A model generated the notes under the pieces. The model made no database searches and was not told where the DNA came from. It worked only from the letters and a program-made list of their open reading frames with translations. Source: Plantago ovata (Eukaryota; Streptophyta; Magnoliopsida; Lamiales; Plantaginaceae). Taken from it: DNA of 64,000 bases. Shown here piece after piece: positions 34,401 through 44,639 of the stretch (its first letter is position 1; every line of letters starts with the position of its first letter). Made by a program: the position numbers and the translations under genes. The stretch spans positions 113,211,982-113,275,981 of the forward strand of contig CM051457.1 in assembly GCA_028274465.1 (NCBI GenBank). Reading direction: 5' to 3'.

Positions 34401-35940
34401 TTTTCTATTTCATCTATCTTCCCATCTTCAGAAGGTTTTTCAATTGAGTACTTTACTTTGTCGGTCCCCTTGCACACATACTTGTATAAGTACTTCACGA
34501 GTTTGATATCTGAGCATATTTCAACATTTATATGGCAGTCAAACACTGCTAGCAGATATGGGTTGTACGGAACTACCCATCTATTGTCGAGCTCGTGGTT
34601 TCTGGTAAACACAGTTCTCCCATTGTTTTTGCGCATATAACTTGGATAAGAGTTTGGCCTGTGAGATGTTGTTTCTGCAAACTGTTTTGGGAATTTTTTC
34701 TTGCAGCTCTTTGACTCATCTGTATCTCCTCCCACCATGCAAACATTTTTATAGTTGAGGTTTCCACACGGACCATGCATCATGTGTTTTTTAACGCATG
34801 AATAGAGGTGTGGTTGTGTTTCATTGTTGGGAATCTCTGCGCTGACAAATGTGTCATATGCTTCCGGTGATGTTAGTTGGTATGGCTTGTCCATTATGAG
34901 TAGCCAGTGAGCATGTGGCAGTCCCCTCTTTTGGAATTCTATTACGTAGAAATAAGCTATAACATCACCCAACACTTTCTTGTGTATAAGTTCCTCTTTC
35001 AACCTCTTATTTTTTGCATGGAAAACTCTTGTCAATAGGTCTGGCCTGTTTTGTGCTTCTTCGCCAGGTAACAGTTCATCCTGTATCTCTTTCCATTTTG
35101 TGTTACATGTCATTGTTATAAAGAAGTCTGGTTTCCCATACCTTTGCACCAATGCAAGAGCATTCATGTATCTACAATTCATATCTCTGGGGCTACCCTG
35201 ATATGAGCTTGGTAAATATATCCTTCTACCAATGTCATCTGTGCTTACCACACCGTCGGATGCAACACTGTCTTTTAGACTTTGCAATGTCTCTGTTCGG
35301 ATTTGCTTCTTCTGGTTTAGCCTAATGAAGTCTAGGTGTTGCGTCTCCAACTTTATATAGCAGTCGATGATAAATTGTTGTGCCACTCTTCCTGTCCTTA
35401 ATATGTTTGTTTTGTCTGACCTCCTTATCTGAAACATGTAGCAATAGTATTCTCTTACTGATACGTTCTTCTCTTTCTGGCTGTTCTGCTCTATATCTGC
35501 ATTAGCGTGTAAATATTTTTGCATTTAAAATGAATTATTAACTAAATTGGAGAATGCAGACTTGTGAGAATTTAAAATGAATGCAGACTTGTGAGCATTC
35601 TTAGTTTTTGCATAATTTCAGTAGTAATTCACCAATCTGAGCAATAATAATAACCACAAATTTCAGACAGTTTAAGCCAATTAGGAAACAGAATATTTTT
35701 TATTATATTGTACTAATATGTATTGTAACGCATACTTACTTTTGAGTTCATCATTGAGTAATGATTCAGCGGATTCATGGTTGGTTGTTGATGTATTTAC
35801 TTTACGAATGCAGTATATTCGCTGTCCGTTTGCACCAATTGATCCCCCAGGTTCTAACCTTCTTATGCCTACCTGCCACCCCGGCTCGCCATATGGGAAT
35901 AGTAGAGGGTATTGTAGTGGGTCATAGCAACCGTAGTAGA
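31423..35940 (-). pseudogene. Helitron Rep/helicase gene, truncated and disabled
   Basis: Minus-strand exons: about 35940-35740, 35496-33680, 32985-31423. The first encodes the Helitron signature YYGCYDPLQYPLLFPYGEPG. The second holds the HUH rolling-circle domain (RGLPHAHWLLIM) and the Rep tyrosine segment (LVKYLYKYVCKG). The third is a PIF1-type helicase with Walker A GPGGTGKTF, Walker B-like IIWDEATMAHR, GGDFRQTVPVV and a C-terminal NKAQGQTLD...LYVALSRA. The protein should nick, displace and unwind DNA for rolling-circle transposition. Lesions: the N-terminal part upstream of YYGCYDPL is missing, with an in-frame TAA directly before it. A TGA at 31627-31629 interrupts the last helicase motif between TLD and VGIYLPQP. 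The copy is therefore not autonomous. Confidence 0.88.
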
Positions 35941-35949
35941 CAGTTTAGG

Positions 35950-36400
35950 TTCAAATACCAAAAATTTTAACTTGCATAAACGTTTAACGGTGTTAAATTT
36001 TTCGTTAACCTTTTATTTGTTTTTCAAATTACACACAAACCTCTGCGAAAGGATTTCAAATTACACACAAAAAAAATTCAAAAATTCTAAACAATCAAGT
36101 TGTTCCATTCAATACCAAAAATAAAAGAAAAAAGTAGTAATTAGACTAACTCTACGCTAAAGATGTATTGCTTGGAGTTTATTAATTTTAATGCAAGTCA
36201 AACCAAACATTTGATATTCTTTCAAGAGTTAGTGCAGAGATATAAAATATCATTTTCTCATATTGATTTTGAATCGATTTGGCATGGAACTCTATGGAAT
36301 GTATGGAAAATGAACAAACTTATTTTGAAAGGAAAAGAGGTGATAGTGGAAGAGAGGTGATAGTGGAAGAGTTATTCCAAAACATATATAGATCAAATCT
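35950..36400. other. Non-coding gap between Helitron genes
   Basis: AT-rich sequence between the truncated start of the Rep/helicase gene and the 3' end of the RPA-like gene. The missing N-terminal Rep exons would be expected here but are not found. Confidence 0.4.
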
Positions 36401-36411
36401 TGCTAAACAAA

Positions 36412-39037
36412 TTATTTACAAATCAGGATATTACGAAAATCTAATTGGTAGTATTTAATGAAGTATGGTGGACTCACAGGATAATACTTTTCGTGGAACA
36501 CTTCTTCATCCTCTTCTAAGATCATTTTTCCTTGTTTACCAAAAAGTCTGACCATCATATTTTCTCCACTTGAGTCGCATGCTTGTATACAAAAACGGTA
36601 CCTGCATTGTTTGATTGTTAATGACATGATTATGTAATCTATTATAATTTTTTAAGTAGACAATTTTTAATACCTTCGAATCGCATTCTTTTTAGTTGAG
36701 CATTTCTTGGTTGAACAATAGAATTCTCTTCCAAAGGTTACATCTGTTCTACAATAGCAAGTCTCACAACACATATACATAAAAGAAGGGGGGACTTCGC
36801 ATAATTTTGCTTCAACAGTCAGTGCATATTTTCCGGGCTGTTACATAATAAATTTGCAAAAAAAGTTTAAACAAATAGTAAATCAATAGTATATAAAATT
36901 TCCAAAAATTTAAACTCTTACCGAATTCAACTGTAATAGTTCAGAGATGGTGATTGCACGGGGTGGTAAGTCATTGTAAAGAGGTACTTCATCATCCATT
37001 CGGCTCATATCGTCAACATTGTATGACATTCTCGTTGACTCACCAATTTTATATGTGGTCTTGTTAATAGTGAATCTCCACTTTCCTTTCAGGTATTGAT
37101 TAATGTCTTCTTGTGGTATCATCCAATACTAAACAATCATTTATTGAATTAGATATAGTGAAATTAATTTTTAAAAATATTTGATGTTATTATTAAACAT
37201 AAAATCGTTTGATATCGGATGGTATTCTTTATGGAACTCATATTCATTGAGATACACGATCTTCTCTCCAAAATTTTCAAAACATGTAGCATTAATTTCA
37301 TCACTCGAGTCTTTCAGTTTTATTGGAAATAGAAACCTGATACAAAGATGGTTCATTTATATTAGTCATAATTTCATATAAAGGTATATCGATTTTATAG
37401 TTCGAACGTAATATATATTTACCTTCGTATAGCAAACTTGTACTCATTGCATGGTCGATTCGCACACATAAACTTTTCCCCTGGATTGAGATTGACCTTG
37501 GAATAGCACTTTTCACAGCACACGTACCTGAAAGAGGCTGGAACACCCTCTAGATTTGCTTCAGCTGTGATTATGTATTTGTTTTCTTGATGTATAAGAC
37601 AAATCACTTTATAGTTTTAAAGTAATAACTATAGTTGAAAAGTAATAAGTTTAAAGTGTAATAAAAATTCAAGTATAAACAAATTCTTCAATCCTTACTT
37701 CTTTGGCCTTCAGTAGCTCAGTAAGTGATAGTTCCGGGTAAATAACTTGGGATGCATCATCTATTTTTTCGATAGATAATAACCCTTTTGTTATTTTCTC
37801 CTTTATAATGGCCAAGTTTTCAATTCTCCTGTACATATTTTAAAACAATCTCAATTAACGAATCAGAATGACATTTTTAATTCAAAACAATGCTCTGCGC
37901 AAAAATATATTATGATTGCTTAACATTACCATTTTTGCATTTCCATCACGGCCGGATTAACATCTAATTGTGTTATGACCAACGAGTCCCAATTTGGAGA
38001 GAGTGATTTACCTATATTATTGTAATAAATATTAAATAAATAGTTATAACAATATTACATCTATTTATATTCATTTAAAATTATAAACGTACCGAACTTT
38101 TTGTGAACCTTGAAATTAATAAGGGTCACAACTGGAGTATCTTGCAAAAGGACAGAACGTTCCTATCAGTAATAGTGTTTTTCCACAGAGTGAATCTTAT
38201 TACATTGAACCTGAAAACATTATAATAAAAAATAAAAGAGTTGTACATAGTATTCTCCATATTATTGACTTGTATAAATTATGGAAATATAAATTTTCGA
38301 AAACTTACTTATTGTCAAGGCAAACATAATCATTCACAGGACCTGTAGATGTGGGACGATCTTGTTCTTCTTTAATAACCACCACAATGACATCTAAATT
38401 TAAAAAAAAAAAGAAAAAGAGAGATCAAGATTAAATTATTTAAATATGAATTAAGATACCAACGTAATAAGAAATGTTAGCATTTTTCGATACTTACTCA
38501 ACGAAGAATCTATCACAAAATCATCACGGTTTGAAAATTATCCTTGAAAAGGATTTTTAACTATGGTAGGACGTTCAACAGCTACCACCAAAGTTTGTGC
38601 ATTGATTACCCAATTATAAAAAGCACTCTGAGAAAAAGGAGACTTGAATGTTTTATTTTCTCTTCTGATCCCTGCGTTTGATATGACATAAGTCATGTCT
38701 TGTAGGATTATATCCTTATATAGGTCTATATCTGAACCATATATCACGGCATCAACGCAATTACCCTGAGAATTAATAAAATCATTACAGAATTTAGAAG
38801 ACAATTTGAAAATGATAAAAAGTACAGAATTAAACAAAAAAAAAAAAAAGAAAAAAGAATACAGAATTGTAAATTATGTCTAATTACCCATTCATCCGCA
38901 AGAACCAGATTTTGGTACTTCGTCCGATCGCTTTTCTTTGATATCAAAAACGGTTTCTTGACTAAAACAATAACCCTCACTCTCCAATTGGCAGTGTGCG
39001 GTCCAATTTCATGGGCCTTGCTTAATTGTTCTTCCAT
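36412..39037 (-). pseudogene. Helitron RPA70-like single-strand DNA-binding protein gene, decayed
   Basis: Exon 1 (39037-38888, ending ...LVLADEW) and exon 2 (38765-38498, GNCVDAVIYGSDIDLYKDII) encode an OB-fold typical of plant RPA1-like proteins. Further minus-strand exons carry LLQDTPVVTLINFKVHKKFG, a zinc ribbon (YVCCEKCYSKVNLNPGEKFM), and a second OB/zinc-ribbon unit (FMYVCCETCYCRTDVTFGRE ... FCIQACDSSGENMMVRLFGK) down to about 36412. RPA-like genes commonly accompany plant Helitrons. Lesions: an in-frame TAA at about 38538-38540 within exon 2 and a frameshift near 38160. The C-terminal OB/zinc-ribbon module appears twice. Exon limits in the 3' half are approximate. Confidence 0.72.
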
Positions 39038-39039
39038 CC

Positions 39040-39865
39040 TCCTACAGCAGATAAGATATAAATTAAGTCATTCATAAGTATAGTGCAAATCACACTTTTT
39101 GTAGCTAGTATATTTATACTAAATTACTTTTATAGTAATAAAAAGCTTACTAAGTTACTGCTATTGGATAAAATATCACATGAATTGTAAGACTACAATT
39201 AAAAACAGCAAACAGTGAAACACTACAATGGCCAGCAATGTAGTAACCAAAAAATTGGTACCGCACAACATTACCACTAATCAAAATAAACAGTGATCTG
39301 TTTTACAAGACAATTAAATAATGTATCTAATACTTACTAAATCTGGGGTTGTAACTTAAAGATCAAATAAGTTATTAAGAAAATAAATAATAGGAAGACA
39401 TATGCACATATATGAAAACAATAAACTGACTTAAACTTAAACACATACCTTAAACCTTGTACTGGAGCGTTGTAGAGTTTAGGAGAAGAAAACTAATGTT
39501 CTTCAACTCGCATATAAGAATACAAACGAATACAAACGTTGTTGTGTGGGGAATATATAGTAAGAACTTATTAAGAAGTATATATTATGCGGACTCTGTA
39601 TGTAGACAACATACATATCTGAGAAAATTTCTCCTTTTTATTATCTATTATATAAGAGTTTCTATTATATAAGAGTTGGAATAAAACTAAATATTATCCT
39701 AATTATCAGTCAGCTAAGATCAACAAATTTTCCATGCGCTTTAATCTCACCAACTTTCGTGCATTTCTGTTTTCACCCTTGGAGTATTCGTAATCAACAC
39801 CATGAATCTAACTATTGGCCTGCAATAAAAAAATATCAACAAACGAACAAAAAAAAAAAAAAGAT
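39040..39865. other. Probable Helitron 5' flank
   Basis: AT-rich, no gene. Two short direct copies of TTATATAAGAGTT near 39645-39680 resemble the sequence style of Helitron 5' ends on the minus strand. No convincing A|TC insertion junction can be fixed. Confidence 0.3.
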
Positions 39866-40079
39866 TATTACGTCTACACCCCCTGCTAGATAGCACCTTT
39901 TCATCTGAAGGACCATCGTATTTTTAATTACATCTGGATCCATTTTTCCTTATTCGAGTTGACCAAAAAATATTGGCCTTTTCTCTCTCTTCTCCCCAAA
40001 AATGGCCTTAGATTTTCTTTTTTAATTTATCTTTTTTTCCTTTTTACTTTTTTCTTCTTATTATTATTAAAAAATTAGG

Positions 40080-40345
40080 TGCCGAAATCCGACAGCGAAA
40101 CCGGTGGCAGCTCCGGTCAGAGATGCCACGCAGCTCCGACCGTGAGCTGCCATGGCAGCTCCGGTCAGAACTGCCATGGCAGCTCCGATCTGGGCTGCCA
40201 CGCAACTCCAGATCAGAGCTGCCATGGCAGCTTCCGATCTGGAAGCTGCCAGGCAGCTCCGATCTTGAGCATGTCAGCCCTGGCAGCTTCCAGATCGGAA
40301 GCTGCCATGGCAGCTCTGACCGGAGCTGCCACCGGTTCCGGCACT
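40080..40345. repeat. GC-rich array of AGCTGCCATGGCAGCT palindromes
   Basis: A GC-rich island in AT-rich flanks. The perfect 16-bp palindrome AGCTGCCATGGCAGCT and close variants recur several times with about 20-25 bp spacing, mixed with GATCTGGAAGCTGCC words. It is bordered by T-rich (left) and A/G-rich (right) runs that could pair. The open frame across it is a by-product of the repeats, not a gene. Confidence 0.8.
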
Positions 40346-40394
40346 AGATTTTTGAAGAAGAAGAAGGAAAAAAAAAAAAGGAAAAAGGATGAAA

Positions 40395-40680
40395 AAAAAT
40401 AATTTGGGACTTATTTTTTCATATTAATGTTGTTGGGATAGATTTGCAATTACATTTGGGATCCATTTGAAAATTTTAAAAGTTTTTCGTGTAAATTTCA
40501 TAAACTAGAAAATATTGAGGGTCAATGTATAATAAACATAAATTAATGTTGTTTGGTCAATGCAAAATTCTAAATTTTGACCAAGGGCAAAAATGTACTT
40601 TCCACGTTTTAATTCGCGAAAATTCAAGATCGAGTCAAGATCGTGGGCCTGGATGTAGTTAAAATCCATCTAGTTGGAGA
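40395..40680 (+). repeat. Left inverted-repeat arm flanking captured gene fragments
   Basis: From ATTTGGGACTTATTTTTTCA to CCATCTAGTT, this arm matches 42215-42485 in reverse complement over about 270 bp. Shared blocks include TCCATTTGAAAATTTTA, GTTTGGTCAATG and ATACTTTCCACG-like words, with about one change in seven. Confidence 0.7.
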
Positions 40681-40793
40681 CTATATGTAATTGATGAACT
40701 AATGGTCCGTTATATATGTAATTAGGACATCTAAGAGGGGTACTGTATGTAATTTGCCCAAAAAAAAAGAACTTTGAAAGCATGATAAGAAAC

Positions 40794-41090
40794 CTAACTT
40801 TGGCGAAAGATAGGCTCAACGTCCTCTGTTCCCAAAACAGAATCTTTTACATCTAAGCCAGCAGCAACTTCACTAACTTTTCTCACGTAGCTTGCAGCGC
40901 CAGACTCATGACCTTCCAATTTCACATCAGCAGCAGCAGGTTGGTCAATGAAAACTTCATGTTTTACAATTGACTCTTGAGCTTCAACATTCGCATCCCC
41001 ATTAAGAGAAGAACTTGGTTCTGTTTCTGCAGGCACAACCAGACCAAGCATGGAAGCAGGTTCTGAGCTTGCATCATCATTCTTAGTACC
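40794..41090 (-). pseudogene. Captured exon fragment of unknown origin
   Basis: The minus-strand frame encodes LPVGTKNDDASSEPASMLGL and about 80 further acidic, Ser/Ala-rich residues ending EDVEPIFRQS and a stop at 40794. A splice-acceptor-like TTTACCAG precedes it. The texture is clearly coding but I do not recognise the family. It lies directly downstream, in the same orientation, of the GH9 and E2 fragments, as in a chimeric capture. Confidence 0.5.
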
Positions 41091-41136
41091 GACTGGTAAA
41101 CTTAAAAGTTAAAACGCTAATTAATTAATTAATTAC

Positions 41137-41280
41137 CTGGACGAAAATGCGATTAGGCAATTGCGAACCGACTTGAGTAAATAATCAGTGGACCACCGAA
41201 TCGCCACCAGAGCATTTCGCCGCTCCACCGGCGGCATAAGCTCGCCGAACTCCACCACACTCCACGCCAGCATTGTCGAT
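41137..41280 (-). pseudogene. Captured fragment of a GH9 endo-beta-1,4-glucanase
   Basis: The minus strand reads [20 protein letters not shown], then [15 protein letters not shown], a block highly typical of plant glycoside hydrolase family 9. After K a single missing base shifts the frame; in the other frame the expected QLPNRIFVQ follows and ends at a GT donor (gt at 41135-41136). The fragment covers one exon part only. It is fused at about 41281-41291 to the ubiquitin-conjugating-enzyme fragment. Confidence 0.8.
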
Positions 41281-41291
41281 TATTATTATAC

Positions 41292-41600
41292 CAGCACTGC
41301 AAGAGGTAGGAGGATCCTTCTGAAGGTCCTTGAGCTCCTTCAAGATCCGCTTCGAAGCCATTTCCTAATCCAAACAAACAAGCAAAATCAGAAAACCTAG
41401 ATCCATTTCCGATAACCGAATCGAATAACAAAACAGCAACTGAATCGAATCGTGTATAAGCAAATACATACAAAATACATACCTGAGGGTGAAGATTGGA
41501 ACCTCCTGCTGGCGAGATGAGAACGGAGAGTTGATAGGGTTGGGGAAGAAAGAGAGATTGAAATTGAGGAGAAATTACAGAGAAAAAACTACACGGCCCA
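41292..41600 (-). pseudogene. Captured 5' end of a ubiquitin-conjugating enzyme E2 gene (UBC8/10/28 type)
   Basis: Minus strand: ATG at 41361 opens MASKRILKELKDLQKDPPTS and CSAG, exactly the first 24 codons of the UBC8/10/28 class of plant E2s. The 70-nt exon ends at 41292 before GT. Upstream is a leader-like stretch with an apparent 5'-UTR intron (donor CAG|GTATGT at about 41483) and pyrimidine-rich leader to about 41600. The rest of the E2, including the active-site Cys, is absent; GH9 sequence follows instead. The captured piece thus brings a promoter, leader and start codon to a chimeric frame. Confidence 0.85.
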
Positions 41601-41818
41601 AGAAGATTAGCTCAAATCGGCCTTCACTACTCACCTGCTCGAAATTACCCACTCGAATGATTGGAGAATTTAGAAAATTTAAAAGAGGAAGAAAGTGTTT
41701 TCACAGAAGAGAAGAAGAAAACATGTCTGTTGTTTGTTTGATAGATAAAGAGATGAAGATAAAAGGGGAAAATAAAGACAAAAAGCGGAAACTATAATGC
41801 GGCTAATAAATTGAAGGG

Positions 41819-41836
41819 CGCGTGGAGCTCCACGCG
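41819..41836. repeat. 18-bp perfect palindrome
   Basis: CGCGTGGAGCTCCACGCG is a perfect palindrome followed by a T run. It resembles the hairpin near Helitron 3' ends, but the following bases do not give CTRR at the usual distance. Confidence 0.6.
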
Positions 41837-41872
41837 TTTTTCAACCTGTTATTATATACTGATAATTCCCTC

Positions 41873-42100
41873 TGTTCCATAAGGTTACTAAAGTTGACTT
41901 TTTTTCTGAACTTTGACCGCAAATTACTCCTACGTTACATACTCAAAAAATATAATAAAATTATATTGTAAAAGAAAATTAATTATATTTTTCTAATATA
42001 ACTCTATTATATACTAATCATGTGTAATATAGGAGTAATTTACTGTCAAAGTTCGAACAAAAGTCAACATTAAGAAGCTTATTATGGAACGGAGGGAGTA
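41873..42100. mobile_element. Stowaway-like MITE
   Basis: The left end is TAATTCCCTCTGTTCCATAA and the right end in reverse complement is TACTCCCTCCGTTCCATAAT, with TA at both borders; 228 bp. Subterminal AAAGTTGACTTTTTTTC is mirrored by a GTCAACATT-type sequence. Confidence 0.85.
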
Positions 42101-42214
42101 TACTATTGTGTGAACAAAAAAGAAGAGTATATATACTCTCTATATACTATAGTTGTATAAACGGGGACTTGGTCTAACCCAAATTACATCGTATTTTTTA
42201 TTATGTTTAAAGAC

Positions 42215-42485
42215 CTATTAGATAGTTTTAATTACATCCAAGTTCACGAATTTGACTTTTGACGAATTAAAGCGTGGAAAGTATGTTTTTACCCCTGGTC
42301 AAAATTCAGAATTTTACATTGACCAAACAGAATTAATTTTTGTTTATTACACATTGACCTCCAACATTTTCTATTTTATGAAATTGACACTAAAAACTTC
42401 TAAAATTTTCAAATGGGTCCAAAACCTTATTGCAAATCAATCCTAACAAGATTAATATTCAAAAAATAAGTCCAAATGTGTTTTT
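42215..42485 (-). repeat. Right inverted-repeat arm
   Basis: Reverse-complement partner of 40395-40680. Together the arms bracket about 1.5 kb holding three captured gene fragments and one later MITE. Confidence 0.7.
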
Positions 42486-42499
42486 TTTTTCCTTCCTTT

Positions 42500-42885
42500 T
42501 TTCCCTCCGGAAGAGCTATCTATTCATTTCATCCTCCTCCGGAAGTAATTTAAACCTAACATTTGATATAATAAACCCTAACTTTTGATATAATAGAAAT
42601 TTTAAACTAGTATGTATTCAGTTGATATCCTTGTTGATTCGAAGTTAAAATTGGATGTCTCATGAATTTTAGGGTTGCTTTGAATTAATGTATGGCTATT
42701 TTCTTCGGCATTCACCTGGACTAGGCAAATGCATTATGTAACTTAATTGATTGAGGATTGAGTTCCAGATAGATTTATATGGATGTATGGGAATTTATAG
42801 TTTTAATGTAAATGATGTGTTTGAGGTCTAAAGTGTTTTAGTATACTTATATTCGATATGTGAATCGGATTGTGTTTGGTTTTAC
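42500..42885. other. Intergenic, nothing recognised
   Basis: Ordinary AT-rich sequence between the right inverted-repeat arm and the LTR element. Confidence 0.4.
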
Positions 42886-42890
42886 ACTAC

Positions 42891-43358
42891 TGTACGTAGA
42901 CACCTAAAATTTGATAATTATTGGTGTTTAGGATTTTTTGTAATTAGAGATAATTATCACAAAAACATGTTATTTATTTAGAAGATTAGGATGATATCCT
43001 ATCATATCTCTAAGATATGATTTTAACTTGCTCCCTAAGTCACCACTCACCTATAAATATGAGATGGTGATTAGAGCTAGATAGTTAGAGATGAGTCACA
43101 AACGACTTCATCAAACTTCCTACAACCAAATTGTAGGTTAAACTCAAGGCCAAAACCCCTACTACCAAATTGTAGATTTAGATCTAAATCCGGAACAAGT
43201 CATTTGACCCTGGTAATCCAGTTCATATCCATTAGAGAGATAAATCAAGAGATCAACGAAGATTGTAACCCACAAAAGTTATGAATAAATTCTTGTTCCA
43301 TGTTTATTGCCTTCTTCTTTTATTGATTATTTACAGGTTATGAAAATCCATGTTAACA
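42891..43358 (+). repeat. LTR1
   Basis: Complete 468-bp LTR. A TATA-like CTATAAATATGAG lies at about 43051-43063 and would fit its promoter. Confidence 0.9.
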
Positions 43359-44149
43359 AATTGGCACGCCCAGTGGGACGATTTTCGCTCTTCATCTCCT
43401 CTCTCTCAAGATCCGTGTTCGAAGAATCATGGGGCATGCTAAATCACCCTGGGGGCATGCTACATCAATAAGTTGGATCTCAGCATCCAGAAACGTTGCG
43501 GGAACTGCGAGACTTTCTCTACAGGAAAAGACGGCCTGGGACTGGCCTGGATTGCATTCTTGTTAATAAGGTGTTGTCGTGCGCATGAATTTTCCAAAGA
43601 CGGTTGGGTTTGTGCGGTTCAATTCAAGACAAATTAAGCTTAATCCAGCCAATTAAGGTCATGATCATGGGTCACGTGAATGACAAATTAATAGCTTGGG
43701 GGCATTGCTGAAGATTTCGAGACAAGTTGCAACCGTCATCAAGTCTCTACAACTCGTCTCGAGGGGGCATTTGTAGACACCTAAAATTTGATAATTATTG
43801 GTGTTTAGGATTCTTTGTAATTAGAGATAATTATCACAAAAACATGTTATATTATTTAGAGAGTTATTATATAGTAAGGCTGTCCTTTCCTATTAACATG
43901 GAAAGGCCTGGTTTTTATAGCAAAAACCAGAAACCAAAACCGCTAGGCGGTTTTCGCGGTTTTGAGCAGAAATTAAACCGGCCGGTTTAGTATAAATAGG
44001 TCAAAAAACACACAAAATCACAGAAACCCTAAAACACATAGTTGAACGTGCACATCGTGTTTTTTGCTTTTCTCTCTGCAAATCGATCAAATCTCACCGG
44101 AATTTCACCGGAAATTCACCGATCATAGCTCATCTTCACAACATATCAT

Positions 44150-44515
44150 TCGACAACACTTCCATGGATGTTAATCAGGTAAATCAAGCAATAATCATCT
44201 GATTTCTATACGTTTTGCAATTGTATTTTGCTGTTTTCCTAATTCATCTCTATTTTTTATGATTCAATGTTGTTTTCCTGATTATTCAACCGAATTGTGG
44301 TCGGAATTGATGTTCAGAACGTTCAGATTCATTCGAAAACGCTTCCATGGATGTTAATCAGGTGAATCAAGCAACAATCATCTGATTTCTATACGTTTTG
44401 CGATTGTATTTTGCTGTTTTCCTCATTCATCTCTATTTTTTCTGATTCAATGTTGTTTTCCTGATTATTCAATCGAATTGCGGTCGGAATTGATGTTCAA
44501 AACGTTCAGATTCAA
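44150..44515 (+). repeat. Tandem duplication, two ~183-bp units
   Basis: The block from TTCCATGGATGTTAATCAGG through GTCGGAATTGATGTTCA occurs twice in a row (starts 44160 and 44343) with only a few changes. It lies just inside the left end of MULE-C and looks recent relative to the rest of the element. Confidence 0.9.
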
Positions 44516-44639
44516 CTGGTAAAATACTTGAAGCACCAAACCAAAACTTGTGAAGAAGGAAGATTCTCAGATCTGGAAATTATTGAATAAATTGAATCAG
44601 AACAGCAAAATCCGTAAGTTATTATATACTTTTAAGCCT

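Larger units (their letters stand above)
39868..40763. repeat. Putative small TIR element around a GC-rich repeat island
   Basis: The left edge (39868-39950: TACGTCTACACCCCCTGCTAG ... GGACCATCGT) and the right edge in reverse complement (TACAGTACCCCTCTTAGATG ... GGACCATTAG) resemble each other as diverged inverted repeats. Between them are poly-pyrimidine/poly-purine runs and the GC-rich palindromic array. No coding potential; boundaries are approximate. Confidence 0.4.

Noticed and set aside
40079..40402. 107-codon open frame with Cys/Ser/Gly repeats
   Set aside because: It is produced by the GC-rich palindrome array and ends in a poly-Lys run from the purine tract; no proper start, no family.
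41819..41866. Possible Helitron 3' end (hairpin at 41819-41836)
   Set aside because: The bases after the hairpin do not give CTRR at the normal spacing, and the surrounding structure is better explained by inverted-repeat arms.
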